Origin: Shewanella sp. MR-4
GTDB lineage: Bacteria; Pseudomonadota; Gammaproteobacteria; Enterobacterales; Shewanellaceae
Assembly (NCBI RefSeq): GCF_000014685.1
Contig: NC_008321.1
Coordinates: 4,399,001 to 4,463,000 of the forward strand
Length of the DNA stretch: 64,000 nt
Direction of reading: 5' to 3'
The notes below the pieces were generated by a model. That model saw only the letters and a list, made by a program, of their open reading frames with translations, was not told the DNA's origin and ran no database searches. Positions 9,024-18,581 of this stretch are shown here, piece by piece; the stretch's first letter is position 1; each line of letters opens with the position of its first letter. Made by a program: the position numbers and the translations under genes.

Positions 9024-9707
9024 TTAAACTGGCTGAGCGAGATTTAGCCAGCGCAGGATCTCGACAAACTGCTCGCATACAGCGTCAGGGCCAGTGAGCC
9101 CAATATCTTCACCGTAGTTGTAGCCATAGGTCAAGCCGATTGATGCAACACCCGCCGCTTTCGCCGCTAAAATGTCATTTTTAGAATCGCCCACCATCAA
9201 CAACTCACTTTTATCGAGTTGCCATTCGGCTAATAGATGCTGTAGCGGTAATGGATCTGGCTTCATCTTCGCCAGCGAATCACCGCCAAGCACTATGCTA
9301 AAGAAGTCATTAATCTTAAAGGCTTCAAGCAAGGGCAAGGTAAAGCGATAGGGCTTGTTGGTCACCACAGCTAGCTTAAATCCTGCATCAAATAGGATTT
9401 GCAGCACTTGATGCACATCGGCATAGAGTGCACTGTGCTTCTCAAGATTTTCTTGATAGTGATGCATAAAGATAGGCATAGCCTCATCCAATGCCGTTTG
9501 CTCAACGTCTGTACCTAAAGCGTGGCTCATCGCGCGGCGCATCAGCATTTCTGCCCCATTGCCCACCCAAGTTCTCACCTGTGCCTCGGTACAAGTTGCT
9601 AAACCTAATTCGGCGAGTGACGCCTGAGTCGCGACTGCAAGATCGGGCACACTGTCAATCAGTGTGCCGTCGAGATCAAAGGCAATCGCTTTAATCTGTT
9701 CCCGCAT
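9024..9707 (-). CDS. gph: Phosphoglycolate phosphatase
   Basis: 227 residues of the HAD superfamily. Motif I is AFDLDGTLIDS (8-18), motif II VVTNKP, motif III KMKPDPLPL and motif IV VGDSKNDILAAKAAG. Gph hydrolyses 2-phosphoglycolate arising from DNA repair. The start codon shares one base with the rpe stop at 9707, so the genes are coupled. Confidence 0.94.
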   Translation of the reverse strand: MREQIKAIAFDLDGTLIDSVPDLAVATQASLAELGLATCTEAQVRTWVGNGAEMLMRRAMSHALGTDVEQTALDEAMPIFMHHYQENLEKHSALYADVHQVLQILFDAGFKLAVVTNKPYRFTLPLLEAFKINDFFSIVLGGDSLAKMKPDPLPLQHLLAEWQLDKSELLMVGDSKNDILAAKAAGVASIGLTYGYNYGEDIGLTGPDAVCEQFVEILRWLNLAQPV

Positions 9708-10384
9708 TATTTGACCTCAACTTTCGCTAACTCGGCGCGCATCTCGTCGACGACGGCTTTATAGTCTCGCTTACCGAAAATGGCAGAACCTGCGACAAAC
9801 ATATCGGCGCCTGCGGCGGCAATTTCGGCAATGTTATCCACTTTGACGCCACCATCGACTTCTAAACGAATATCGAAACCACTGGCATCGATACGCTCAC
9901 GCACTTGGCGTAATTTATCTAAAGTCGAAGGAATAAAGGATTGGCCTCCAAAACCTGGGTTGACCGACATCAGCAGAATCACGTCCAACTTATCCATTAC
10001 ATGGTCGAGATAGTGCAGCGGTGTTGCCGGGTTAAACACTAAACCCGCTTTACAACCCGATTCTTTAATCAGTTGCAGGGTGCGGTCGATATGCTCAGAG
10101 GCCTCGGGATGGAAAGTAATAATAGACGCACCCGCCTTGGCAAAATCAGGCACGATACGATCAACAGGCTTAACCATTAAATGCACATCGATATCGGCCG
10201 TGATGCCATAGTCACGTAACGCTTTGCACACCATAGGGCCAATGGTTAAGTTGGGCACATAGTGGTTATCCATCACATCAAAATGCACTACGTCAGCCCC
10301 TGCATCTAACACGGCTTTAACGTCATCCCCTAAACGGGCGAAATCGGCGGATAAAATCGATGGAGCAATTAAAAATGGGCGCAT
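9707..10384 (-). CDS. rpe: Ribulose-phosphate 3-epimerase
   Basis: 225 residues from the ATG at 10384 (MRPFLIAPSILSADFARLG), exactly the E. coli length. An in-frame TTG eight codons upstream is rejected. Conserved segments are VHFDVMDNHYVPNLTIGP, VHLMV, LLMSVNPGFGGQSFI and LEVDGGVKVDN, which carry the metal ligands and catalytic aspartates of this TIM-barrel enzyme that interconverts ribulose-5-P and xylulose-5-P. Confidence 0.96.
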   Translation of the reverse strand: MRPFLIAPSILSADFARLGDDVKAVLDAGADVVHFDVMDNHYVPNLTIGPMVCKALRDYGITADIDVHLMVKPVDRIVPDFAKAGASIITFHPEASEHIDRTLQLIKESGCKAGLVFNPATPLHYLDHVMDKLDVILLMSVNPGFGGQSFIPSTLDKLRQVRERIDASGFDIRLEVDGGVKVDNIAEIAAAGADMFVAGSAIFGKRDYKAVVDEMRAELAKVEVK

Positions 10385-10594
10385 AGGACACTCGCTGCTA
10401 TTGAACAAAAAGTGCCTTATTTTACCCTTAGCTAGGTCATGCCTCTATAGCAAATGCCACATTTATCGCGATTGAAACCCAATAGAGGCGCAATTGGCGC
10501 ACTCATAACGTACGGTAAACTCAAGGAGATGCTGAAGCGTTAGAAAGATTTTAGTGAAGATTGATAAATTATTGTTCATAAACTAAGCGAGTTT

Positions 10595-10604
10595 GTTATA
10601 CTCG
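10595..10604 (+). promoter_or_regulatory. Candidate promoter -10 for the small-gene pair
   Basis: TTATACT with a TGT just before it lies about 45 bases upstream of the ATG at 10647; possible -35 elements (TTGTTC or TTCATA) lie 16-19 bases upstream. Pattern match only. Confidence 0.4.
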
Positions 10605-10646
10605 GGTCGCTATCGTGGATCATTTAGTGGTTGTAAAGGAAGTATC

Positions 10647-11012
10647 ATGAAGGGGCGGTTAACACAGTTTTCACACATTTTAGGCTCGGTGACCTTTAAG
10701 TCATCGATGATGTTGGCATTTACCGCAGTGGTCGTCGCCTCCTTAGCCTTTGGCGTGGAAAAACTCACCGCAAGTAACGATACCTCCGCCTGTGCTTGTA
10801 GTAGCGATACTCGTTACAACAACAGCTTACCTAGCAGCCATCCAAATAACCGCTGTGCCGAACAGGCGCAAACCTTAAGCTGGAAGACCTGGCTCACTGG
10901 CAAAAATCGCTCTAGCCAGTTCCATTTTGTCGACTTGCTTGAACTACTCCATGGTCATCAAGACAAACCTATCGATGACCTGAAGCCCGCTAATTCACAA
11001 CAGTCCTATTGA
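10647..11012 (+). CDS. Uncharacterised exported or membrane-anchored small protein
   Basis: 121 residues from the ATG at 10647, chosen because AAAGGAAG lies just upstream; a longer form would lack a ribosome site. Residues 15-38 (FKSSMMLAFTAVVVASLAFG) look like a signal peptide or single membrane anchor. A cysteine cluster (CACS) follows and the rest is polar with no family I recognise. Its stop overlaps the start of the next ORF (TGATG), so the two are likely an operon. No function is proposed. Confidence 0.7.
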   Translation: MKGRLTQFSHILGSVTFKSSMMLAFTAVVVASLAFGVEKLTASNDTSACACSSDTRYNNSLPSSHPNNRCAEQAQTLSWKTWLTGKNRSSQFHFVDLLELLHGHQDKPIDDLKPANSQQSY

Positions 11013-11197
11013 TGCTCAGCCGGATCTGGCAAGTCTTTCACAGTACAATAGCCGCCTTCTTTGGTGTGCAGTCAGATAGAAATCGTCAAAAAGACTTCCA
11101 GACCAACTCGCCATTACCCTATATCTTGATGGGGATAGTGTTAGCGATTGCCTTAGTCGCCAGCCTGATTCTACTTGTTAGCCAAGTCGTTGGCTAA
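11012..11197 (+). CDS. DUF2970-like small membrane protein
   Basis: 61 residues starting at the ATG overlapping the upstream stop. The pattern W-x-V-x-S/T-x(2)-AAFFGVQS-x-RNR-x-KDF (about residues 7-31), followed by one strongly hydrophobic helix (ILMGIVLAIALVASLILLVS), fits the DUF2970 family of single-pass inner-membrane proteins of unknown role. It sits upstream of, and convergent with, dam. Confidence 0.75.
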   Translation: MLSRIWQVFHSTIAAFFGVQSDRNRQKDFQTNSPLPYILMGIVLAIALVASLILLVSQVVG

Positions 11198-11221
11198 GCC
11201 ACTCGATACGACAACTTAGTA

Positions 11222-12061
11222 TCAATCATCCTGCGGATCATAATTCTCGTCGTACAACGCAATCAGCTCGTCGACTTTGTTGCGACCACTGCCATTTTGG
11301 CTAATGTTGCGCTGCACTTGGATCTTGGCAAGGTGGGCACCGCGATACAACTCACGTGTCAGTGGAATATCATGGTTACTAATCACGACCGGAATGCGCT
11401 GCTCTAACGCCATGTGCCGCGAATAACGCGCCAGCAGCGCCTGATCATCCAAGCTAAAACCCGCACCGACATAGGTGGTAAAACTTGCAGTGGTCGATAG
11501 CGGCGCATAGGGCGGATCGCAATAGATCACATCGCCTGTACGGATTTGCTCGAAGGCTTTTTCATAGCCGATGCACTTAAACTCGGCGCGCTGAGCTTTC
11601 TTTGAAAAGGCTAAGATTTCTTTCTCAGGGAAATACGGTTTCTTGTAGGAGCCAAAGGGCACATTAAAGCCCCCTTTGCGGTTATAACGGCATAGTCCAT
11701 TAAAACCATGGCGATTCAAGTACAAAAAATAAACCGAGCGCAAAAAAGGATCGCGGGATTTATTAAAGTCTGTACGCACGCGGTAGTAGGCATCCTTTTG
11801 ATTCATCTCATCGACGAATAGCTTCTTGGCCGCCTCAATGTATTCGGCAGGCCTTTCTTTCACTATGTTGTAGAGATTAATCAGATCTTGATTGATGTCG
11901 CAAAGTAAATAGCTGGGGTAGTCAGTATTTAAAAAGACTGAACCTGCGCCGACAAAGGGCTCAACTAAACGCTCACCTGTCGGTAAGTAGTTCGCGAGCT
12001 CATCCACCAATTTAAATTTTCCGCCGGCCCATTTCAGGAAGGCTCTATGTTTTTTGATCAT
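11222..12061 (-). CDS. dam: DNA adenine methyltransferase Dam (GATC)
   Basis: 279 residues, one longer than E. coli Dam. The SAM-binding motif is FLKWAGGKFKLVDEL (8-22) and the catalytic motif IV is DVIYCDPPYAPLS (about 176-188). It is an alpha-group N6-adenine methylase that marks GATC for mismatch repair and replication timing. It sits downstream of damX in the conserved aroK-aroB-damX-dam order. Confidence 0.96.
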   Translation of the reverse strand: MIKKHRAFLKWAGGKFKLVDELANYLPTGERLVEPFVGAGSVFLNTDYPSYLLCDINQDLINLYNIVKERPAEYIEAAKKLFVDEMNQKDAYYRVRTDFNKSRDPFLRSVYFLYLNRHGFNGLCRYNRKGGFNVPFGSYKKPYFPEKEILAFSKKAQRAEFKCIGYEKAFEQIRTGDVIYCDPPYAPLSTTASFTTYVGAGFSLDDQALLARYSRHMALEQRIPVVISNHDIPLTRELYRGAHLAKIQVQRNISQNGSGRNKVDELIALYDENYDPQDD

Positions 12062-12109
12062 TTAACTTGATGAATGCCGACAAAAATAAAGGCCATGATT
12101 GTACTCTGT

Positions 12110-13525
12110 TTATTCTGAAATTTCACCGCTTGAGCGCGTTTCTTGTAGTTGATAACCGCCGAGTTCTGCCCATTTTTTTATCAGGGGTTGGCTAAGATGA
12201 TACTCTTTGACCAATTCCGCGGCCGCCTGCTGTGCCGATTGACTGTCGTTAAACTGCCCTACTAACACCACCCAAAACTGTTTGTATTTGACGACTCGCA
12301 CCTCTGGCACATTATGCAGTTTCTTAAGGAGTGACTTCACTGTTTCACGCTGGGAGACAGTGGCAATTTGGATCGCATAGCCCGTTTTCGGCCGCATCGA
12401 TACGGGTGATGCAGACTCAGGAGTAGCATGCACCAACTGAGCAGCTGAGTCATCTTTCGCGTGCTCTGTAGAAGCTGGCGCAGGCTCTGCGTTATCAACC
12501 TCGGTGGCGGTGCTGTCGCCCTTACTTGTCGCTTCATCGACTAGTGGTGCTATGTCAGTCTCTCCTTCCGCTTGAGGCTCTTCCCCATGGAACTTAGCCA
12601 ATGGGTCCGCTTGCTCCACCGCTTCCGCTAATAATGCCTGCGTTAACGACTCGGCTCGCAGCTTAAAATACGGCGCTAATATCTGTTTGCCATGGGCAAG
12701 AAACTCTGCGGAATCCACAGCAGGATAAGTCACGACCTCAGGAATTGGCTCACTGGAAAAGGGTTTAGCCAGACCAAGCCAAATTACTATAGCAATCAGC
12801 ACGCTGGCGAGCCCAATAAGCGCGACTTTGTATTGTGTCCATACTGATTTTTTCTCACCTTGGCCGTGTAGAGCTAGCTCCAGTAAGGCCACCACCTCCT
12901 GAGGAGTGCCCGTTTGCTTCTCAAGCTGAGCACGCACTATGTCCCTTGGCGTAAACGGATTTTGGTCACTATATCGCAGCAAGGTTTGATACAGCGCCTC
13001 GCGCTCCGGCAGGCTTAAGGGATCAATGCTTACCGGCAGGATTTGTCGTCTTAACGACTCTGGCAGCTGTGGAAGTAAGTCGGCTAAAAATGCAGGCGGT
13101 ACAGCTAACGTCACGGCGATACGCTGACCCGCACATTGCACTTGATTGAGTATGATGCACTCGGCCCACAATTCTTTAGAGAGTAAATGAGCATCATCGA
13201 TAATGATGTGCAGCGGCTTACTTTGTTTCGGCGCGACGCGCAGTATGGTTTCAGCGAGGGAGATTTCGTCATCAAAAATCGGAGATGACACCAATTGCAC
13301 TAAAATCTTGCGACGAATTTCAGCATTGTCAGCATGCATAGGACAAATGACTAACGCAGCATTCGACTCATCAAAATCTGTGGCTAGCGCCGTGAGTAGT
13401 GTCGTCTTACCCGAGCCGTGCGCGCCCACAAGCACCAGTAGCTGGTCGCTATAACTGGCCACATGATGCAATCTTTCTACGAGGGCTTCCTGTGAAGGAA
13501 GCAAGACTTGCCCCTGAAACGTCAC
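12110..13525 (-). CDS. damX: DamX-like cell division protein: AAA ATPase domain plus SPOR domain
   Basis: 471 residues. The N-terminal AAA/ExeA-like ATPase has Walker A VGAHGSGKTTLL (about 33-44) and Walker B LHIIIDDAHLL (about 106-116). A single membrane helix follows (VALIGLASVLIAIVIWLGLA, about 229-248), then a Ser/Thr/Glu/Ala-rich periplasmic linker, and a C-terminal SPOR domain (GYAIQIATVSQRETVKSLLK..., about 375-455) that binds denuded septal glycan. E. coli DamX lacks an intact ATPase; the intact P-loop here is common in Shewanella/Vibrio. It follows aroB by 18 bases. Confidence 0.92.
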   Translation of the reverse strand: MTFQGQVLLPSQEALVERLHHVASYSDQLLVLVGAHGSGKTTLLTALATDFDESNAALVICPMHADNAEIRRKILVQLVSSPIFDDEISLAETILRVAPKQSKPLHIIIDDAHLLSKELWAECIILNQVQCAGQRIAVTLAVPPAFLADLLPQLPESLRRQILPVSIDPLSLPEREALYQTLLRYSDQNPFTPRDIVRAQLEKQTGTPQEVVALLELALHGQGEKKSVWTQYKVALIGLASVLIAIVIWLGLAKPFSSEPIPEVVTYPAVDSAEFLAHGKQILAPYFKLRAESLTQALLAEAVEQADPLAKFHGEEPQAEGETDIAPLVDEATSKGDSTATEVDNAEPAPASTEHAKDDSAAQLVHATPESASPVSMRPKTGYAIQIATVSQRETVKSLLKKLHNVPEVRVVKYKQFWVVLVGQFNDSQSAQQAAAELVKEYHLSQPLIKKWAELGGYQLQETRSSGEISE

Positions 13526-13543
13526 TCATCCACCACACAAGGT

Positions 13544-14623
13544 TTATGCGCAGCAGATAACCTGTTCTAGGGTAGATTCCGGAACTTGGCTAAAGACATC
13601 AGCTCGACCAATGGCCGTCGGGAGTACCAGCCGGATCTGACCACCTAAGACTTTCTTATCGCGACGCATATGTTTAATAAAACTGTCGAAATCCATCGAT
13701 TCCGGCGCTGTTATTGGCAGATCGAAAGCGTGGAACAATTGCACAATACGACGAACAATTGACTCATCAATCAATCCCATGGACTTAGCCGTTTGTGCAG
13801 CAAGGACTGTGCCAGCCGCAACCGCTTCACCATGCAGCCAATTACCATAGCCCATCTCGGCTTCGATCGCATGTCCAAAGGTATGCCCAAGGTTTAATAA
13901 TGCGCGGACGCCCTGCTCGGTCTCATCCTGGCTCACGACATCGGCTTTAATCTCACAGCAGCGAGAGATCGCGTAGACCAAAGCTTGAGTATCTAGGCTT
14001 TTCAATGCCTGAACATTGTTCTCAAGCCATTGAAAAAACTCAGCATCCCACATGATGCCATACTTAATGACTTCTGCCATCCCCGCAGCGAATTCTCGCG
14101 CAGGCAAGGTCTGTAAACATTCAGTATCGATAATGACGATCTGTGGCTGATAAAAAGCCCCGATCATATTTTTGCCAAGCGGATGATTAACGGCGGTTTT
14201 CCCGCCAACAGAGGAATCTACTTGTGATAATAGCGTGGTCGGAATTTGAATAAAATCGACACCACGTTGGTAACAGGCTGCAGCAAAACCCGTCATGTCA
14301 CCAATAACTCCACCACCGAGAGCCACCAGCACTGAATCACGGGCATAATTGCGTTGCAGCAAAGCCGTAAAAATAGAATCTAAATGCGTTAAATCTTTAA
14401 ATTGCTCGCCATCGGGAAGGATGACGCTAGATACCTCACCAAACGAAGCCATCGTGTCTTGTATTTGTTTGAGATACAAAGGCGCGACAGTTTCATTGGT
14501 GACGATAAGGATACGTTTTTTCAGCAGGTAGCGAGACAAGGTCTCGCTATCACTCATCAAACTCTGGCCAATGTAAATGGGGTAACTACGTTCACCTAAA
14601 TCAACCTGAATTTGTTGTGTCAT
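13544..14623 (-). CDS. aroB: 3-dehydroquinate synthase
   Basis: 359 residues. NAD-binding LGGGVIGDMTGFAAACYQRG and the metal-binding region NLGHTFGHAIEAEMGYG...LHGEAVAAG are clear. It converts DAHP to 3-dehydroquinate, the second step of the shikimate pathway. It starts five bases after the aroK stop. Confidence 0.97.
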   Translation of the reverse strand: MTQQIQVDLGERSYPIYIGQSLMSDSETLSRYLLKKRILIVTNETVAPLYLKQIQDTMASFGEVSSVILPDGEQFKDLTHLDSIFTALLQRNYARDSVLVALGGGVIGDMTGFAAACYQRGVDFIQIPTTLLSQVDSSVGGKTAVNHPLGKNMIGAFYQPQIVIIDTECLQTLPAREFAAGMAEVIKYGIMWDAEFFQWLENNVQALKSLDTQALVYAISRCCEIKADVVSQDETEQGVRALLNLGHTFGHAIEAEMGYGNWLHGEAVAAGTVLAAQTAKSMGLIDESIVRRIVQLFHAFDLPITAPESMDFDSFIKHMRRDKKVLGGQIRLVLPTAIGRADVFSQVPESTLEQVICCA

Positions 14624-14628
14624 TCTGC

Positions 14629-15144
14629 CTAGAAACCTAATTTCTCTATGATTTGATTCGCAACAACCTTTGCACTTTGATCGTCAGTTTTAACGATCAC
14701 ATCAGCAATTTCTTCGTACAGAGGGTTACGGATTTCTGCGAGGTTCTCTAATACTTCTCGCGGATCATCTACTTGCAGTAATGGGCGACGCTTGTCTCTT
14801 TGAGTGCGCGCAACCTGTTTGTCGATAGTGGTTTCGAGATACACCACGATACCGCGAGCAGATAAATGATTACGGATATCTTTGCTCTGAACTGAACCAC
14901 CGCCAGTGGCAAGGACAATACCTTGTTTTTCAGACAGATCAGCAATAACCTGAGCTTCGCGACGGCGGAAACCTTCTTCGCCTTCAACGTCAAACACCCA
15001 AGCAATATCGGCGCCTGTGCGTTGCTCAATCTCTTGATCTGAATCGTGGAATTCTAAATGCAGCATTTGCGCCAGATGGCGACCAATTGTGCTTTTACCT
15101 GCGCCCATTGGGCCTACCAGAAAAATATTACGTTTTTCAGCCAT
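14629..15144 (-). CDS. aroK: Shikimate kinase I
   Basis: 171 residues. P-loop GPMGAGKSTIGRHLAQ (11-26), shikimate-binding DSDQEIE and GGG (LATGGGSV), and the lid RDKRRPLL. It phosphorylates shikimate. It is separated from pilQ by a strong hairpin, so aroKB-damX-dam probably has its own promoter in the 220-base gap. Confidence 0.96.
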   Translation of the reverse strand: MAEKRNIFLVGPMGAGKSTIGRHLAQMLHLEFHDSDQEIEQRTGADIAWVFDVEGEEGFRRREAQVIADLSEKQGIVLATGGGSVQSKDIRNHLSARGIVVYLETTIDKQVARTQRDKRRPLLQVDDPREVLENLAEIRNPLYEEIADVIVKTDDQSAKVVANQIIEKLGF

Positions 15145-15315
15145 TTCTTGTACGTCTGAATCTTAATGAAAAGTATGCCTATGTCGACTCATGAACAAGC
15201 CGACCTACTGTATGTTACCTTGCTCTAATGAGACTTGACCGAGGATTATCTCAGTTTCATGTCTAGTCTGGCAAGTGATGCACGCTATTTATGATAAGAA
15301 TTGTATTTCAGACAC

Positions 15316-15346
15316 AATAAAGCCAGCAAGGAATGCTGGCTTTATT
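15316..15346 (-). terminator. Intrinsic terminator between pilQ and aroK
   Basis: A 13-bp perfect stem (AATAAAGCCAGCA with its complement) and a five-base loop lie 18 bases beyond the pilQ stop, with a T-rich descending arm on either strand. It separates the pil operon from aroK. Confidence 0.8.
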
Positions 15347-15363
15347 CGACTCGTAACAAACGA

Positions 15364-17418
15364 TTAGAGCTTCTCGTTCACAATTTTAGGCGTCACGAAA
15401 ATCAACAGCTCTTGGCGCTCATTCTTGTCGGTAGTGTTACGGAATAAGAAGCCAACTAAAGGAATGTCACCCAAGATAGGCACCTTGCTCACGCGGCTGA
15501 TTAAATTCTGCTGATAAATACCACCGAGCACAATGGTTTCTCCATTATCCACTAACACTTGCGTACCAATACGTTGAGTATCGATAGCGACTGCCGGACC
15601 TGTGGGAGTATCCACCGTTTTACCCTGAGAGTCTTGAGTGATTTCAAGATCCAGAATCACGCGGTTATCAGGAGTAATTTGTGGTGTCACTCTTAATGAC
15701 AATACCGCCTTCTTAAAGGTCACCGACGTCGCGCCGCTCGAAGTGGATTGCACATAAGGGATTTCCACACCCTGCTCGATATACGCCGCTTTTTGGTTAG
15801 AGGTGGTAATGCGAGGGCTCGCGATAATCTCACCTTTGTTTTCCTGCTCAAGCGCACTCAGCTCTAAATCTAAGATGGTGCCATCGGCAAGCTTTGCCAC
15901 ATGGAAAGCAATGCTGGTAGGGTTTGTCACCGCCGCAGGTAAATTCACGTTCAAACGGTTATCCAGTGTTGGCACAGTACCATTGGCAATGCTGCCTGCG
16001 CCTTCAAGGGTTCCTGACGTCCCTTTGCTACCCTGCTGATCAGTCACGCCCCAACGGATACCTAAATCTTCAGACACGTCGTCTTTTACCGTGACCATGC
16101 GAGATTCAATCAACACTTGGCGGATAGGAATATCGAGCACTTCAACCAAACGATGGATATTCTCGATGATTTCAGCAGTATCTTTCACTAACACTGTGTT
16201 GGTACGCTCATCGACAGCCACTGAACCGCGAGGAGACAATAAACTCGAATCAGCACCTTTTAATAGCTCTGCTATGTCGGTCGCCTTGGCATAGTTAATC
16301 TGAAGATATTCAGAATAGAGTGGTGCCAGCTCTTTAACTTCTTGTTTATTTTTAAGGTTTTGACTTTCACGAATCGCCAGCTCTTCACTTGGCGCCACCA
16401 TAAGAATATTGCCTTCGATACGCTTATCGAGCCCTTTGGTTTGCAGAATCAAATCCAATGCTTGGTCCCAAGGCACATCATCGAGTCTTAAGGTGATATC
16501 ACCTTCAACTGTGTCGCTCGTGACTAAGTTGAAGTTGTTATAATCGGCAATAATCTGCAATACGGTACGTACTGAAATATTCTGGAAATTTAACGAAAGG
16601 GTTTTACCGTTATATTTCTTTACCTCTTTTGTCGCCGCGGCACGCTCTACCTTGTTGATTGAGAGCCTAAAGAGATTATCTTCCTGTTTGTAATTGAACT
16701 CATAATTACCCGAGACATCGACTAAAATCCGGGTCGTTAAATCGTCCTTAAAGGTTTCAAAATGCTTTACCGGTGTGGAGAAATCCTGCACATCCATCAC
16801 ATATAACAAGTCGCTGTTAATATCTGTGTTGTAAAGCTGAACTTCAAGCTTGGCGCCAATCTGTTCAACGTTTGCAGCAACCGAGCGATTATTTAAATAG
16901 ACTAATAAATCACCACCACCATTAGCGTTGCGACGAAAATCGATATTTTTAACGCTATTAACGAAAGGATTATTACCGGCTTGACTGCCTGCAACTTCAT
17001 CGTTAATCGTTAGACGGTAGGAATTACCAACTACGCTACCTTGATAGGGTTTAACCTTAGATAACCCCAAGGTCACCATTAAATTAGCGTCTTGCTGGGT
17101 CGTCACTATATCCTTCACGCCGACTTGATTGATCGGGAGACGATCTTTAGAAAGACCCGAAATACTGTCATCGAAGGTTAATACCAACTGGGCAGGAGCA
17201 GCATTAGAGTCAATTTTGGGTGCGCTAATAGCGTCCTCAAACACTAATTCGACTTCTAATTGATGATCGACCAAAGCATGGTATTTGACATCCATCAATC
17301 TATTTGCCGCAAAACTCGATGGCAAAAATCCAAATACTAATGCGATCCCAATAACAGACTTAGCTAAGCCTGAAGATAAAAACGATAACGGGATTTTTAT
17401 CGCGGCAGAAGATTTCAT
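15364..17418 (-). CDS. pilQ: Type IV pilus secretin PilQ
   Basis: 684 residues. A signal peptide (to about residue 37, FLPSSFA) precedes two AMIN-like peptidoglycan-binding regions (about 40-280), an STN domain (KTLSLNFQNISVRTVLQII, about 285 on), a secretin N-terminal domain (about 385-450) and the C-terminal secretin barrel (VLIESRMVTVKDDVSEDLGI ... PLVGFLFRN). It forms the outer-membrane pore for pili. It is the last gene of pilMNOPQ. Confidence 0.96.
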   Translation of the reverse strand: MKSSAAIKIPLSFLSSGLAKSVIGIALVFGFLPSSFAANRLMDVKYHALVDHQLEVELVFEDAISAPKIDSNAAPAQLVLTFDDSISGLSKDRLPINQVGVKDIVTTQQDANLMVTLGLSKVKPYQGSVVGNSYRLTINDEVAGSQAGNNPFVNSVKNIDFRRNANGGGDLLVYLNNRSVAANVEQIGAKLEVQLYNTDINSDLLYVMDVQDFSTPVKHFETFKDDLTTRILVDVSGNYEFNYKQEDNLFRLSINKVERAAATKEVKKYNGKTLSLNFQNISVRTVLQIIADYNNFNLVTSDTVEGDITLRLDDVPWDQALDLILQTKGLDKRIEGNILMVAPSEELAIRESQNLKNKQEVKELAPLYSEYLQINYAKATDIAELLKGADSSLLSPRGSVAVDERTNTVLVKDTAEIIENIHRLVEVLDIPIRQVLIESRMVTVKDDVSEDLGIRWGVTDQQGSKGTSGTLEGAGSIANGTVPTLDNRLNVNLPAAVTNPTSIAFHVAKLADGTILDLELSALEQENKGEIIASPRITTSNQKAAYIEQGVEIPYVQSTSSGATSVTFKKAVLSLRVTPQITPDNRVILDLEITQDSQGKTVDTPTGPAVAIDTQRIGTQVLVDNGETIVLGGIYQQNLISRVSKVPILGDIPLVGFLFRNTTDKNERQELLIFVTPKIVNEKL

Positions 17419-17439
17419 TATTCCCTCATCCTTCGCTTG

Positions 17440-17955
17440 TTATTTTCCAGAAAGTTCAATGTTGTTTGTGCGCTCAGCCCAACAACCTGAACCATCGGGA
17501 ATTAATTCTACAACTTCCACATTTTGAGAAGTCACTTTAGCTATATGTCCATTAAACAACCCAAGATACTCACCCACGCCCATCCGATATACACTGCCAT
17601 CATTGGTTTCAATAAGTGCCCAAATCACATTACCTTCGCTCAAGGTGCCGCGCATTTTAAGATTGTCTAAAGCATAGGTTTCTAAACGGCCCTTACGACG
17701 TTTCAAATCCGGCTGTAAGCAGTTTTTGCTGGTATCAACCACTTCTTCCGTTAGCTCCCTTGAAGGAGGGACAAAGGGACTACGCATTAATTCGGCTTGA
17801 TACGCAAAATGCTCAAACTTTGGCGGTTCTTTTAAGGGTGGAATATGTGCCACATGCTGTGCCTTGGTAGTAGTAACAAATAGCTCTAAATCACTACGAT
17901 CGCCAACACAACCCATTAAAAAAAGACTTAACGCTAACAGAGGTAAGAGTTTCAT
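17440..17955 (-). CDS. pilP: Type IV pilus lipoprotein PilP
   Basis: 171 residues. The lipobox is LMGC (Cys 16). The C-terminal beta-domain (LKMRGTLSEG...VYRMGVGEYLG) contacts PilQ and links the secretin to PilN/PilO. Its start shares one base with the pilO stop. Confidence 0.95.
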   Translation of the reverse strand: MKLLPLLALSLFLMGCVGDRSDLELFVTTTKAQHVAHIPPLKEPPKFEHFAYQAELMRSPFVPPSRELTEEVVDTSKNCLQPDLKRRKGRLETYALDNLKMRGTLSEGNVIWALIETNDGSVYRMGVGEYLGLFNGHIAKVTSQNVEVVELIPDGSGCWAERTNNIELSGK

Positions 17956-18581
17956 TATTTCTTCCCCTTGTTATTGGCAGGCTTCTCGGGCGGTAATTCA
18001 GCCCCTTCTTTAAAGCGATAGGTTTTAGCAAGAATATCCATGGCTAGATTACCGCTCTCGTCACGCTTAATGGTGAAATCGTGCAAGCTGACGATACGAG
18101 GCAACTTAGCCACGCCACTGACCATATTGCCTATTTGATGATAGTCACCCGTGACAGACATTTTGATCGGAAACTCAATGTAGAAATCCCGCTGAATTTC
18201 AGGTTCCCAATTTAAACTCTTAATCCGTAATCCAGCGTCGGTTGCCACAAAGGTTAAGTCATCGAGCAGCCCTGGCATTTCATTTTCAGAGGGCAGCATT
18301 TTAAGTAACTCGGCAAATTGCTCCTCCATTACAGCCAACTGTTCACGGTACAATTTAAGGTTCGCGGCCAGCTGGTATTTGGTTTTAAAATCTTCTCTTA
18401 GCTGCTCTTCCTTTCTTTGCTCAGCGTTATAAACATCGATGGCATCAGAAACTACCAAAAAATAACCCGCGGCAAACACGCAGAGTGCTAATAAAACGGC
18501 GAAGAAAACTTTGACTTGATTTGGCCAACCGCCGATATTCTCAAAATCGATATCATTAAACTGACTTAGATCGAGTTTCAT
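17955..18581 (-). CDS. pilO: Type IV pilus alignment protein PilO
   Basis: 208 residues. A short cytoplasmic tail, one membrane helix (VFFAVLLALCVFAAGYFLVV, about 25-44), a coiled coil and a ferredoxin-like periplasmic domain. It pairs with PilN. The start overlaps the pilN stop by four bases. Confidence 0.95.
   Translation of the reverse strand: MKLDLSQFNDIDFENIGGWPNQVKVFFAVLLALCVFAAGYFLVVSDAIDVYNAEQRKEEQLREDFKTKYQLAANLKLYREQLAVMEEQFAELLKMLPSENEMPGLLDDLTFVATDAGLRIKSLNWEPEIQRDFYIEFPIKMSVTGDYHQIGNMVSGVAKLPRIVSLHDFTIKRDESGNLAMDILAKTYRFKEGAELPPEKPANNKGKK

Noticed and set aside
10384..10408. Longer Rpe from an upstream TTG
   Set aside because: The standard 225-residue Rpe begins at the ATG at 10384.
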